NCBI GenBank assembly: GCA_020049895.1
Contig: JAGVLE010000003.1
Coordinates: forward strand, 1 to 64,000
Length of the DNA: 64,000 nucleotides
Direction of reading: 5' to 3'
Source: Alphaproteobacteria bacterium
Lineage (GTDB): Bacteria; Pseudomonadota; Alphaproteobacteria; UBA9655
Shown here: piece after piece, positions 9,070 through 18,700 of the stretch
Layout of the letters: each line of letters starts with the position of its first letter
How positions within the stretch are numbered: the stretch's first letter is position 1
The notes under the pieces: generated by a model
What the model was told of the DNA's origin: nothing
Database searches by the model: none
Seen by the model: the letters and a program-made list of their open reading frames with translations, nothing else
Program-made: the position numbers and the translations under genes

Positions 9070-9510
9070 ATGATTAAACCAAGGAAAAGATGGGTTTTAG
9101 TGGCCGATGGTGCAAGAGCACGTATTTTTGTGAGAACACACGGAACTCTAGAAAATGCTTTAGGTCATGATTTTATCGGAGACAATGTAAAACAAAGTGC
9201 CCTAGGGTCTTCAAAACCGGGGAGAGACTTTGAAAGTGCCTCTCCAACACGCCATTCCTATGAACCTCGAACAGATTGGCGTCAGCACCAAAAAGAGCTG
9301 TTTGCTCAAGAATTATGCGAAGTTTTAGAAAAATCTAATAATAACAAAGAATTAGACGAACTCGTTGTGATTGCTTCTCCCAAGACTCTGGGAAATCTGC
9401 GGGCGCATCTTTCCAAACAACTCTTAGCCAAGGTTACGGCTGAGATACCAAAAGACGTCACAAAATTCACAGAACGCGAACTTGTTGAATTCTTGGAGAG
9501 AGAAATCTAA
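9070..9510 (+). CDS. Host-attachment protein family (PF10116-like)
   Basis: MIKPRKRWVLVADGARARIFVRTHG... DFESASPTRHSYEPRTDWRQHQKELFAQEL ... VVIASPKTLGNLRAHLSKQL. Confidence 0.85.
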   Translation: MIKPRKRWVLVADGARARIFVRTHGTLENALGHDFIGDNVKQSALGSSKPGRDFESASPTRHSYEPRTDWRQHQKELFAQELCEVLEKSNNNKELDELVVIASPKTLGNLRAHLSKQLLAKVTAEIPKDVTKFTERELVEFLEREI

Positions 9511-9511
9511 A

Positions 9512-10888
9512 GTGAAGATACTCATCTGTGGGGCTGGGCAAGTAGGGTCGAGTATTGCTCGATACCTTGCCACCCATAACAACGATGTAACGATTATTGA
9601 TCATTCGGAAGAACTGGTTAATCATATTGTTGGTACACTTGATGTACGAGGAATCGTTGGTTTTGCTTCCCATCCGGATGTTTTGGCCAAAGCAGAGCTT
9701 CATGACACAGACATGATTATTGCTGTGACCTTCTCGGATGAAGTCAATATTGTAGCCTGTCAGATTGCTCACTCTCTTTTTAATGTTCCCATGAAAATTG
9801 CTCGATTGAGAAGCAGAAGCTATCTTAATCCTGAATCGTCCTCTCTTTTTGCACCTCAGCATATGCCCATTGATCTAATTATTTCTCCAGAGCTTGAGGT
9901 TGCTCGTACGATTGGCCGTGGGCTAGAGGTTCCTGGTGCTTTTGAGATTATTCCTTTTGCTCAAAATACCCTTCAAATGGTAGGCATTCGATGCAAGGCT
10001 AAGGCGCCTATCTTAAATACTCCCTTGAGATTATTGGAAAACCTGTTTCCTGAGTTGCATCTCCAAGTTTTGTTTATTATTCGCAAAGAGCAAGGTATTC
10101 TCCCCTCTGGGGCTGATCAGCTTCAAGAAGATGATGAGGTTTACTTGCTTATCCCTCAACAAATGCTGATGCATGCGGTGGAAGCGTTTGGATTTAGTGA
10201 ACAAAGGTCTCAGCGGCTTTTGATCCTTGGGGGAGGAAACATAGGCTTTTGCTTAGCTGAAGAAGTAGAAGCGTACCATCCCAATATTTCCGTCATGATG
10301 ATTGAAAGTCAGAAAGAGCGGGCAGCTTATATTGCTAATCAACTCTCTCGTACGATTGTTTTGCGTGGGGATGCTTTGGATGTAGAAATTCTCAAAGAGG
10401 CAAATGCCAAAGTCGCTGATAAGGTCGTTGCTGTGACATCTGATGATAAGGTCAATATTTTGGCAGCCCTTTTAGCTAAGCAAATGGGTGCTAAGCAATC
10501 AATGGTCTTGATCAATAGTTCCTCTTATTCCGGCCTTATTTCTCCCCTGGGCATTGATTCTGTGATTAACCCCAAAGCTTTTACGGTATCAAGCATCTTA
10601 CAATATGTCAGAAAAGGCCGGATTCGCACTGTAAGCTCTCTTAGAGATAATTTCGGGGAGATCATTGAGGCAGAGGCCGTAGATACCTCAAACGTCCTCG
10701 GAATGACGGTGGGAGAGGTCAATATGCCAGAAGGGTTGCGCGTGGGGGCCATTATTCGAGATAATCATATTCTTATGCCTCAGAAAGAAACCATCATTAA
10801 AGTCCATGACCTTGTTATTTGTATGGTCACAGGGTCGGGTGTTAAGCGATTCGAGAATCTGTTTTCTGTACGATTAGAGACGTTTTAG
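9512..10888 (+). CDS. trkA: Trk system potassium uptake protein TrkA
   Basis: GTG start VKILICGAGQVGSSIARYLATHNNDVTIID; second Rossmann domain 'RLLILGGGNIGFCLAEEVE'; duplicated RCK architecture. Confidence 0.92.
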   Translation: MKILICGAGQVGSSIARYLATHNNDVTIIDHSEELVNHIVGTLDVRGIVGFASHPDVLAKAELHDTDMIIAVTFSDEVNIVACQIAHSLFNVPMKIARLRSRSYLNPESSSLFAPQHMPIDLIISPELEVARTIGRGLEVPGAFEIIPFAQNTLQMVGIRCKAKAPILNTPLRLLENLFPELHLQVLFIIRKEQGILPSGADQLQEDDEVYLLIPQQMLMHAVEAFGFSEQRSQRLLILGGGNIGFCLAEEVEAYHPNISVMMIESQKERAAYIANQLSRTIVLRGDALDVEILKEANAKVADKVVAVTSDDKVNILAALLAKQMGAKQSMVLINSSSYSGLISPLGIDSVINPKAFTVSSILQYVRKGRIRTVSSLRDNFGEIIEAEAVDTSNVLGMTVGEVNMPEGLRVGAIIRDNHILMPQKETIIKVHDLVICMVTGSGVKRFENLFSVRLETF

Positions 10889-10931
10889 TGTGAACTGTTC
10901 AAGGTGGCTTTAGAAGCTTCTTAGCATTTTC

Positions 10932-12461
10932 TTACTGCATGTTAAAAATAATTGTTTTTTTCTGTGTAAAGTGCTCGAGCATGGCTTCTAAGGACGCTTC
11001 TTTTCCAAGACCAGAAGATTTAAATCCTCCATAGGAAAGCCCCGGTTGTACGACAACATTCTGGTTCACTTGAACAAGTCCAGCCTCTAGCTTATGCACG
11101 CCTTCCAAGGCCCTATGGAGATCATTTGTCCATAAAGTGGCAGCTAGCCCATAATCTGAGTCATTTGCTTGATTTAAAACATCCGCAAAGTCGCTCCAGG
11201 GAATAATGGCTGTTACAGGGCCAAAAATCTCTTCTCGACAAACTTTGTGAGAATTGGAAAGGCCTGTGAAAAAAACAGGGCGGACAAAAAGCCCTTTTGT
11301 AAGCTTTGGGTCGTTGGGAAGAGCTGAGCATTCGTGGGCCACAGCCCCTGGGGTAGTTTTTCCAATGTCAATATAATCGAGAATTCTTTTGTGTTGTTTT
11401 GGGGAGATAATAGCTCCAATGTCTGTTTCAAGATCCATGGGATCTCCCATTTTAAGGGAGTTTAGTTTTTCCTTAAAAAGGGCTAAAAACTTGTCAAAAA
11501 GGCTCTGATGTACAAAAATACGACTTGCTGCCGTACAGCTTTGTCCTTGGCGAGTAAAGCGCATGCTAGCAATGGCGCCGTCTACCACCGTTGGTAAATC
11601 AACATCCTCACAAATAATCATAGGGCTTTTCCCACCAAGCTCTAAGGTTACAGGAACGAGTTTTTTACTGGAATGTTTGTAAATTTCCTTTCCTGTTTCT
11701 ACTGACCCGGTAAAAGTAATTTTAGCTACATGAGGGTGGTGAACAAGAGCGGCCCCTGTCGTAGGTCCGTCTCCTGAAATGACATTCAGGACACCTGGAG
11801 GGAGGATAGTGTTGATAATTTCGGCAGCTCTTAGCACAGCAAAGGGGGCTTCTTCTGCAGATTTAATGACGACCGTATTCCCAGCAACAAGCGCTGGAGC
11901 AACTTTTAAGGACATTAAAAGCAGAGGAACATTCCAGGCAATAATGGCTCCTACCACGCCTAAAGGTTCGCGAATTGTTAGGGTAAGCATCGAATTACTC
12001 AAAGGAATTGTTTCTCCTTTTAATTCAAGGCCCAACCCACCGTAGAAACGAAAGGTGTTGGAAAAGACTTTAGCTTCTACCTGGCTTTCTGTGCGCAAGG
12101 CTTTCCCTGTCTCAAGGGTCATAAGCCGCGCTAGTTCCTCTGCATGCTCTTCTAAAAGCTCTCCACACTGAGAAACCAGCAACCCGCGCTTGGCTGCATC
12201 CATATGGCGCCATTCTTTTTGAGCTTTACGAGATGATTCAACAGCGCGTTCTACGTCTTCTGCTGATGCTTCTGCTGCTTGGCCTATAACGTCCATCGTT
12301 GCGGGATTGTGGACAGGAAACGTTTTTTTGCTATGAGGAGAGACCAGCATTCCATCAATTAAAATCTTACTATCCAGGTGTTTAATAAGAGAAAGAGGTG
12401 TTAAGGTAGTTCCCGGCAGACGTCCGGAAGAGGAAGATGACATAAAACCTCCATTGTCCAT
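10932..12461 (-). CDS. NAD(P)-dependent aldehyde dehydrogenase
   Basis: ITFTGSVETGK, VTLELGGKSPMII, RQGQSCTAASR, EEIFGPV. Confidence 0.93.
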   Translation of the reverse strand: MDNGGFMSSSSSGRLPGTTLTPLSLIKHLDSKILIDGMLVSPHSKKTFPVHNPATMDVIGQAAEASAEDVERAVESSRKAQKEWRHMDAAKRGLLVSQCGELLEEHAEELARLMTLETGKALRTESQVEAKVFSNTFRFYGGLGLELKGETIPLSNSMLTLTIREPLGVVGAIIAWNVPLLLMSLKVAPALVAGNTVVIKSAEEAPFAVLRAAEIINTILPPGVLNVISGDGPTTGAALVHHPHVAKITFTGSVETGKEIYKHSSKKLVPVTLELGGKSPMIICEDVDLPTVVDGAIASMRFTRQGQSCTAASRIFVHQSLFDKFLALFKEKLNSLKMGDPMDLETDIGAIISPKQHKRILDYIDIGKTTPGAVAHECSALPNDPKLTKGLFVRPVFFTGLSNSHKVCREEIFGPVTAIIPWSDFADVLNQANDSDYGLAATLWTNDLHRALEGVHKLEAGLVQVNQNVVVQPGLSYGGFKSSGLGKEASLEAMLEHFTQKKTIIFNMQ

Positions 12462-12517
12462 TTGTAAAATTATCGTGTATGATCTCTAGAAAATAAACAA
12501 AAGTAAAGAGGAAAACT

Positions 12518-13429
12518 TTGCGTGTCCCTAAGACATCCCTCTCTGAGCCACGTCAGCAATTTTACTGGGGGCTCAGTTCTCAAGGATTCCATGAACTTGC
12601 TTATGTAGAGTGGGGAGACAAAGACAACCCTGACGTCCTTGTCTGTGTTCATGGCCTCACACGAAACTCTCGAGACTTTGATTATCTCGCTTATGACCTT
12701 CAAAAAAAATATCGAATTATTTGCCCTGATCTTCTTGGGCGAGGAAAAAGTGATTATGTAGGCCAAGCTTCTGTCTATAATTTTGCTCAATATATGGCAG
12801 ATATGGTAGCGCTCTTAGCTCGAATCGGTGTCGACAAAGTAAATTGGCTAGGGACCTCTTTAGGAGGAATTATTGGAATAATGCTGGCAGCCCAGCCTCA
12901 TAGTCCTCTTAAAAGTCTTATTCTTAATGACATTGGAATGATTATCCCCAGTATGGCTCTACATCGCTTAGGAACCTATGCCCGCAATGATCCTGTCTTT
13001 TCCAGCGTTGATGATGCCATCAGCTATTTTCAGGCTGTCTTGGCACCTATAGGAGACCTCAATTCCGAGAAATGGAAACATATCGCTAAGTATGGGACGC
13101 TAGCTTCTCCCAATGGATCTCTGCACTTGGCTTGCGATTCTGCAATTGGAGAGAACTTTGTCAATCAACCCACACCAACCTTGCATCTTGAAACGTATTG
13201 GCAATCTATCCAATGCCCTCTGTTGGTATTGCGAGGAGAGGAATCAGACTTTCTTCCTGCTGATATTGTGACAAGAATGATGTACCATCAGCCAGAGGCT
13301 AAAGTGGTCGTCATCCCTGCCTGCGGGCATGCACCTTCATTGATGGAAACGTCTCAGATTCAGGTGGTGGAGGAATGGCTAGGGACACTAACAGATGGCG
13401 AAAAGAAAGTTCCTGCTCAGGCGTCATAA
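12518..13429 (+). CDS. Alpha/beta hydrolase
   Basis: VCVHGLTRNSRDFDYLA, nucleophile elbow GTSLGG, C-terminal PACGHAPSL. Confidence 0.88.
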   Translation: MRVPKTSLSEPRQQFYWGLSSQGFHELAYVEWGDKDNPDVLVCVHGLTRNSRDFDYLAYDLQKKYRIICPDLLGRGKSDYVGQASVYNFAQYMADMVALLARIGVDKVNWLGTSLGGIIGIMLAAQPHSPLKSLILNDIGMIIPSMALHRLGTYARNDPVFSSVDDAISYFQAVLAPIGDLNSEKWKHIAKYGTLASPNGSLHLACDSAIGENFVNQPTPTLHLETYWQSIQCPLLVLRGEESDFLPADIVTRMMYHQPEAKVVVIPACGHAPSLMETSQIQVVEEWLGTLTDGEKKVPAQAS

Positions 13430-13439
13430 AGTGTAGAGG

Positions 13440-13802
13440 TCAGGAGCTTGATAGAGGAGGTCCTAAGTGTTTTCCTCCTAAGATATGTACATGGTAATGG
13501 GGGACTTCCTGGCATCCATGAAGACCTTGGTTAGAGAGAAGACGGTAGCCCTTTTCTTGAAGGGAAAAAGTTTGAATAACATGATGCACAGCCTGGTTAA
13601 ATCCTATGATTTCTTCCGCAGAAGCTTGGGCTGCAAAATCATCAAAAGCAATAAACTCTCCTTTAGGAATGACCAAGATATGGGTGGGGGCCTTTGGGTA
13701 AACATCATGAAATGCAAGGGCAACATCATTTTCATAAACGATATTAGCAGGAATTTCTTTCCGTAAAATGCGCGCAAAAACGTTGTTTTTATCATACTCC
13801 AC
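13440..13802 (-). CDS. HIT-family nucleotide-binding protein
   Basis: KEIPANIVYENDVALAFHDVYPKAPTHILVIPK and HYHVHILGG. Confidence 0.93.
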   Translation of the reverse strand: MEYDKNNVFARILRKEIPANIVYENDVALAFHDVYPKAPTHILVIPKGEFIAFDDFAAQASAEEIIGFNQAVHHVIQTFSLQEKGYRLLSNQGLHGCQEVPHYHVHILGGKHLGPPLSSS

Positions 13803-13903
13803 TTAGAAACCTCTTTTCCTTAAAAATATCTTGTGGATGGGGTGACAAACGACAAGACAGTGCTTATCTTCTTTAATATAACACATTTTTCAAAAAAGGA
13901 CCA

Positions 13904-14455
13904 ATGATGGAAGAAAATCTGCGCTGGGAGGGGACCACAATTATTTGTGTTCGGAAAGGAAAAGAAGTTGTGATTGCTGGAGATGGCCAAGTTTCAATGG
14001 GGAACTTGATCCTTAAGTCTAATGCTCGAAAGGTACGACGCTTAGGAAAAGGAGACGTCATTGCTGGATTTGCAGGTTCCACAGCGGATGCCTTGGCTCT
14101 TTTTGAGCGTCTTGAAGTTCAACTTGAGCAAAATCCTCATCAGCTTTTGCGTGCATGCGTTGAGCTTGCCAAAGATTGGCGAAAAGATCGTTATTTGCGA
14201 CGCTTAGAGGCTATGATGGCTGTTGCCAACGCCGAACATTCCTTCATCCTCACGGGAGCAGGAGATGTTCTGGAACCAGAAGATGGCTTAATTGGCATTG
14301 GATCGGGTGGGCCTTATGCTCTTTCTGCGGCGCGTGCTTTGAAGGAAAACACAGAGCTGTCCCCACAGCAAATTGCAGAAAAAGCCTTAGAAATTGCTGC
14401 GGATATTTGCGTCTATACGAATAAAAACCTTACAATTGAAAGGATTGAAGGATAA
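13904..14455 (+). CDS. hslV: ATP-dependent protease proteolytic subunit HslV
   Basis: [24 protein letters not shown]...; immediately followed by hslU. Confidence 0.97.
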   Translation: MMEENLRWEGTTIICVRKGKEVVIAGDGQVSMGNLILKSNARKVRRLGKGDVIAGFAGSTADALALFERLEVQLEQNPHQLLRACVELAKDWRKDRYLRRLEAMMAVANAEHSFILTGAGDVLEPEDGLIGIGSGGPYALSAARALKENTELSPQQIAEKALEIAADICVYTNKNLTIERIEG

Positions 14456-14458
14456 ATC

Positions 14459-15775
14459 ATGAGCTTTTCTCACTTTACCCCTCGGGAAATTGTTTCTGAA
14501 CTTGATCGCTATATTGTTGGCCAGGAAGAAGCTAAACGCGCTGTCGCTATTGCCTTGCGTAATCGGTGGAGGCGTCTGCAGTTAGAGAGTGACTTACGAG
14601 ACGAAGTTTTGCCTAAAAATATTCTTATGATTGGACCAACAGGGGTTGGAAAAACTGAAATTGCTCGCAGGTTGGCTCGGTTGGCTGATGCTCCGTTTAT
14701 TAAAGTGGAAGCAACAAAATTTACGGAAGTAGGGTATGTCGGTCGTGACGTTGAGCAAATGGTCCGTGACTTGGTAGAAATCTCCTTGGGAATGACGCGT
14801 ACACGCTTACGTCGGGAAGTACGCGCAAAAGCAGAACTATTAGCAGAAGAGCGGGTGTTGGATAGTCTCGTAGGCAGAACAGCAACAGAAGAAACACGCC
14901 AAAAGTTCAGAGAAAATCTCCATAAGAATCGCTTGGATGACAAGGAAATAGAGGTGGAGTTGCAAGATACGAGTTCTCCTTCCTTTCCGACTCTAGATGT
15001 TCCAGGAATGCCTGGGGCCCAAATGGGCATGATCAATCTTGGTGATATTTTAGGAAAAATGGGATCTTCCCGTACAATTGAAAAGAAAATGTTGGTTCCA
15101 GAAGCACTCGAAGCCTTTATTACTGAAGAAAGCGATAAGCTTCTTGACCAAGAAAAAATTGTTAACGAATCCCTTCGGAGTGTGGAAGAAAACGGCATTA
15201 TCTTTATTGATGAGATTGACAAGATTTGTGCCCGCTCTGAGCGCAGTGGGACGGATGTCAGCCGTGAAGGTGTTCAACGAGATCTTCTTCCTCTTTTGGA
15301 AGGAACGGTTGTGGCTACAAAATATGGCGCTGTGAAAACAGACCATATTCTTTTTATTGCTTCAGGAGCCTTTCATATGGCTAAACCTGCTGATCTTTTG
15401 CCAGAGCTTCAAGGTCGCTTGCCGAATCGCGTAGAGTTGAAGGCCCTGACAATTGAAGATTTTGTTCGTATTCTTACAGAACCTAAAGCCAACCTTATCA
15501 CCCAGTATCAAGCTCTTTTGAAGACAGAAGATTTTACATTGGTATTTGAGGCGGATGCCATTCATGAGCTTGCGGTATTGGCAGCGGAGGTCAATCAAAA
15601 TGTGGAAAACATTGGAGCTAGACGCCTTCATACCGTCATCGAAAAGCTTCTTGAAACCATTAGTTTTGAGGCTTCTGAGAAACGCGGCCAATCCGCTACC
15701 ATCACCGTTGATTATGTGAAAAAGACTGTTGGAGATCTTGCAAAAAACTCTGATTTGTCGAAGTTTATTTTATAA
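14459..15775 (+). CDS. hslU: HslUV protease ATPase subunit HslU
   Basis: [59 protein letters not shown]. Confidence 0.98.
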   Translation: MSFSHFTPREIVSELDRYIVGQEEAKRAVAIALRNRWRRLQLESDLRDEVLPKNILMIGPTGVGKTEIARRLARLADAPFIKVEATKFTEVGYVGRDVEQMVRDLVEISLGMTRTRLRREVRAKAELLAEERVLDSLVGRTATEETRQKFRENLHKNRLDDKEIEVELQDTSSPSFPTLDVPGMPGAQMGMINLGDILGKMGSSRTIEKKMLVPEALEAFITEESDKLLDQEKIVNESLRSVEENGIIFIDEIDKICARSERSGTDVSREGVQRDLLPLLEGTVVATKYGAVKTDHILFIASGAFHMAKPADLLPELQGRLPNRVELKALTIEDFVRILTEPKANLITQYQALLKTEDFTLVFEADAIHELAVLAAEVNQNVENIGARRLHTVIEKLLETISFEASEKRGQSATITVDYVKKTVGDLAKNSDLSKFIL

Positions 15776-15787
15776 AAAATAAATAAA

Positions 15788-16330
15788 CTAACTTTTATGG
15801 ACGGATTCCAGGAATAAAGCAGAAAGCTTACTGTCTTTGAATTTGCTTCCCCGAGAGGATCCAAATTCAAAGGCATAGGCATCTTTTAAACAAGATCCAA
15901 AAATCCCTGCAATGGTGGAGATAATACCGACAACTTCCCCTGGGAGGGTTGTACGGTAAAGAGTAATGGTGAGAAGGCAAGCAACAAGCCCAAGGGCGGC
16001 AGACACCACCATAATGTCAGCCCGTAAGTTACTGCGCCCCGCATTTGCAAGAGCCATGTCACGCGTGCGAGCGCTTTCTCGATCCTTATAATCTGCCATC
16101 GTCAGTTCTTGATCGAGTTTTAAAACAGTTTGTTGAAACTGGAGCAAAGCTTGTGGATCCCCTTTGAGATGGTTGAGAATCCTTGCGGTCTCTTTTTCAC
16201 CAGTGACGGTTTGTGCAATATGAGCTACTTTCTTAGCTACCTGTTCTCCCTGATCTCCTCGAATCCAGTGGCCGATAAGAGGGACGAAATCTGAAAGAGC
16301 GGCTGCAAGAGAGAAAAAAGGAAAAGCCAT
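15788..16330 (-). CDS. Phage/GTA-type 3TM holin-like protein
   Basis: N-terminal 'FFSLAAALSDFVPLIGHWI', central 'DQELTMADYKDRESARTRDMA', two C-terminal hydrophobic segments; architecture of 3-TM holins. Confidence 0.7.
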   Translation of the reverse strand: MAFPFFSLAAALSDFVPLIGHWIRGDQGEQVAKKVAHIAQTVTGEKETARILNHLKGDPQALLQFQQTVLKLDQELTMADYKDRESARTRDMALANAGRSNLRADIMVVSAALGLVACLLTITLYRTTLPGEVVGIISTIAGIFGSCLKDAYAFEFGSSRGSKFKDSKLSALFLESVHKS

Positions 16331-16345
16331 TATTCCTCCTCAACA

Positions 16346-16759
16346 TCAATCAAGTTTATAAAAAAGATGGTTGCCTAGTTGAAGGCGCAGCTTGGTTTCT
16401 TTGGCCCAATAAGGTTTACAGGATAGAGCATGATAATGCTCTGATCCTTTGGTTAAGTCCGGCCACAATCCAAACATAACTTTCTGTGCAACTGTTTTTG
16501 TCAACCTAAACAAGGGCTCTGCCTCTAGGGTTTCTTCTTGGATGAGGATTCGGTTGGGATCGCTTGCGTTCCAGCAAGAAAACTGGCGGGGCTTTAAGCA
16601 TACATCAGCGTAAGTAAATCCATATTTTTTAGAGCTTGTGAGTCGGTTTGCAATAACGTTTGCAACAGCAATGAACGCAGAGATGCCTATTTTGGCATAC
16701 TCTCCTCGTGCTTCTCCATAAAGAGTGCGTGCAACGATATCAAAGTCGTGATCTGTCAT
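16346..16759 (-). CDS. Cell wall hydrolase, SleB-like (endolysin candidate)
   Basis: MTDHDFDIVARTLYGEARGEYAKIGISAFIAVANVIANRL... ADVCLKPRQFSCWN; 4-bp ATGA overlap with the upstream gene. Confidence 0.82.
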   Translation of the reverse strand: MTDHDFDIVARTLYGEARGEYAKIGISAFIAVANVIANRLTSSKKYGFTYADVCLKPRQFSCWNASDPNRILIQEETLEAEPLFRLTKTVAQKVMFGLWPDLTKGSEHYHALSCKPYWAKETKLRLQLGNHLFYKLD

Positions 16760-17274
16760 AGAGGGTCTCCTTTCTGTAAACGCTGCCATCCTGTTCCATC
16801 ACAAAAAATAAGAGAGGATCCTGTTTCTTCCATTAAAACTGCAATCTTTCCCATCACTTCTTGTGGAGGGAGCGTGGCTCTTTCGTAAATAATCCGCGGT
16901 GTTATAGGGGGTGAAAAATCTACAATCTGTTGCCAAAGAGAATTATCTTCTTCCCAATTTTTGCTGGTGTGATCCTTAAGGCAGTAATAAAGAGTATGGG
17001 CATGAGTAACGAGATCGAGAGAGAGATAAGAAACTTCAGGATTCCATGTTCCACGGGGAGAAAGAGTCATTTTTGGTAAGGAAAACGTTCCCAGTTCCGT
17101 TCCTTGAGACCCCATGATAATGAGTTGATCCCCTTGGGAGAAAATCTTTCCAATCCCTTCTCCAGCCTCCAGATGATTTTCAAGGATTTTGAGGCGTTCA
17201 TCGAGATCTCGGAAATTTCCATCCATTTCTTCGGCCATCAATGGGGACCCTTTTTCAATACGATATGTCAGCAT
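16756..17274 (-). CDS. Phage tail-associated-like hypothetical protein
   Basis: MLTYRIEKGSPLMAEEMDGNFRDLDERLKILENHLE... GTWNPEVSYLSLDLVTHAHTLYYCLKDHTSKNW...W: short N-terminal coiled coil plus carbohydrate-binding/tail-fibre-like module; translationally coupled to the hydrolase. Confidence 0.5.
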   Translation of the reverse strand: MLTYRIEKGSPLMAEEMDGNFRDLDERLKILENHLEAGEGIGKIFSQGDQLIIMGSQGTELGTFSLPKMTLSPRGTWNPEVSYLSLDLVTHAHTLYYCLKDHTSKNWEEDNSLWQQIVDFSPPITPRIIYERATLPPQEVMGKIAVLMEETGSSLIFCDGTGWQRLQKGDPL

Positions 17275-17284
17275 AAAACCTCCT

Positions 17285-18160
17285 TTAAGAAACCGTTTTA
17301 AAGTGAATGTTGATAAATTTTGGGTGCCCGGGAAGGGGCTCACATAAAAAAGAGTTATAGAGAAGAATCCCATACTCTGTGTGAACTGAAAGATGGGCAT
17401 ATCCAGCTGCAATAGCTCCTGCAAAACTTAAGGATTCTTCTTCCCGAGGGGTAGGGCTGAAGCAGACATTTTGCGAAAAATCCCAGCCTCCCAAAGGAGG
17501 AGAAATGCCTTTGGATTTTAGAAAAGAAGTTGGATATAAGCGTACCTTTGTTCTGTCATAATCAGGTGTGAGGCTGTAATAAATTTGCTCTATCTCTGCC
17601 AAGGGAACGCCAGGATGATAGTATCCTCCATATCCTCTTAAAATTCGTGTATTCAAGAGCCCTGGTGGAGAGGTGAGAACTTGCCCCTGTCCCATCGTTG
17701 TAACGCGCAGCTGGAAGGGAGAGACTTCAGTGCAGAAAGGTTTGAGATAAAGTGGTTTTTTTACCTCAAGGTGGCCAAGGGGAAGAGTTTTTCCATAAAA
17801 AGTAAAGGGTTTGTTTTGGCAACTCCCTTCTCCTAAGCCTGCATAGTCAACAACAATAGCTTGCCATTGAGAGTTTTCAATATGTCGCTCAAATCCAGGA
17901 ACCACAGTGTTCACATCATACAAAAAAGTACTCTCAAGAGGGATGTTTTCTGAAATAAGGTGAACCTTCGTCTCTCTATGGTGACAAGGGAGGGGGCGTA
18001 TCGTGCATCTTAGAATAAGAGTGTCAGCTACAATTTTTGAGTCTTCTTGAAGCTGGCAGGCAGCAGGATGAGAAATCTCTAACACCCCCTCGTCCTGATT
18101 TAAGCTAACGAAGCCTGGTTCATAACCTTCTGACAAAGGCATGTAAGGAAGTATACGCAT
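17285..18160 (-). CDS. Hypothetical protein in phage-like cassette
   Basis: Long ORF directly upstream of the tail-like/hydrolase/holin genes on the same strand; no family recognised. Confidence 0.6.
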   Translation of the reverse strand: MRILPYMPLSEGYEPGFVSLNQDEGVLEISHPAACQLQEDSKIVADTLILRCTIRPLPCHHRETKVHLISENIPLESTFLYDVNTVVPGFERHIENSQWQAIVVDYAGLGEGSCQNKPFTFYGKTLPLGHLEVKKPLYLKPFCTEVSPFQLRVTTMGQGQVLTSPPGLLNTRILRGYGGYYHPGVPLAEIEQIYYSLTPDYDRTKVRLYPTSFLKSKGISPPLGGWDFSQNVCFSPTPREEESLSFAGAIAAGYAHLSVHTEYGILLYNSFLCEPLPGHPKFINIHFKTVS

Positions 18161-18395
18161 AAGAGAGTTCCTATGGGGTATAGAGAGTTTTTCTGAAAAC
18201 GTGGAAAAGATGGATTTTTCTGACCCTATATTTATTTCTGCAAGAAAATTAAAAAGAGGTCAAATTTTCTAATTGGTCATTTGAGGGAGTAGGAAGAGGG
18301 TAACTGTAAGAAAGCTTAAACTAAGGGGCCGACACCTGACTTTTAAAAAATTAGCTATCAGCCCTTCGTTTTAATTTTTATCTGATGGACTTTCT

Positions 18396-18584
18396 TTAAC
18401 TACTTGGCTTTGGGCAATGCTTTTTTTCGCAATCAATATGCTGTGTTGGATTATCAAGGTCAGCACAGGGTTTGCACGTTTCCGCATTTAAGGGGCGAGA
18501 GTTAAGGAGCGTAAGGGTACTAGCGACGAGGACGATACATACTGTTATACGTCCTATCGTATTCATAGCGTTGTTTTTATTCAT
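18396..18584 (-). CDS. Small secreted Cys-containing hypothetical peptide (62 aa)
   Basis: Signal peptide ITVCIVLVASTLTLLNSRPLNA, then ETCKPCADLDNPTQHIDCEKKHCPKPSS. Confidence 0.55.
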   Translation of the reverse strand: MNKNNAMNTIGRITVCIVLVASTLTLLNSRPLNAETCKPCADLDNPTQHIDCEKKHCPKPSS

Positions 18585-18700
18585 TTTTATTTCCTTTCAA
18601 GATCATCTCTTTTTACAATTTTTCTTTATTTAAATTTTACAATAAAAAGTTAAATAATTCGTAAATTTTTATAAAGAGTGTCTTTCTCAGAAAGTTTTTC

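Noticed and set aside
14509-15222. Long minus-strand ORF opposite hslU (237 aa)
   Set aside because: Antisense to a clearly coding, conserved gene; Ser/Arg-rich shadow translation with no recognisable domain.
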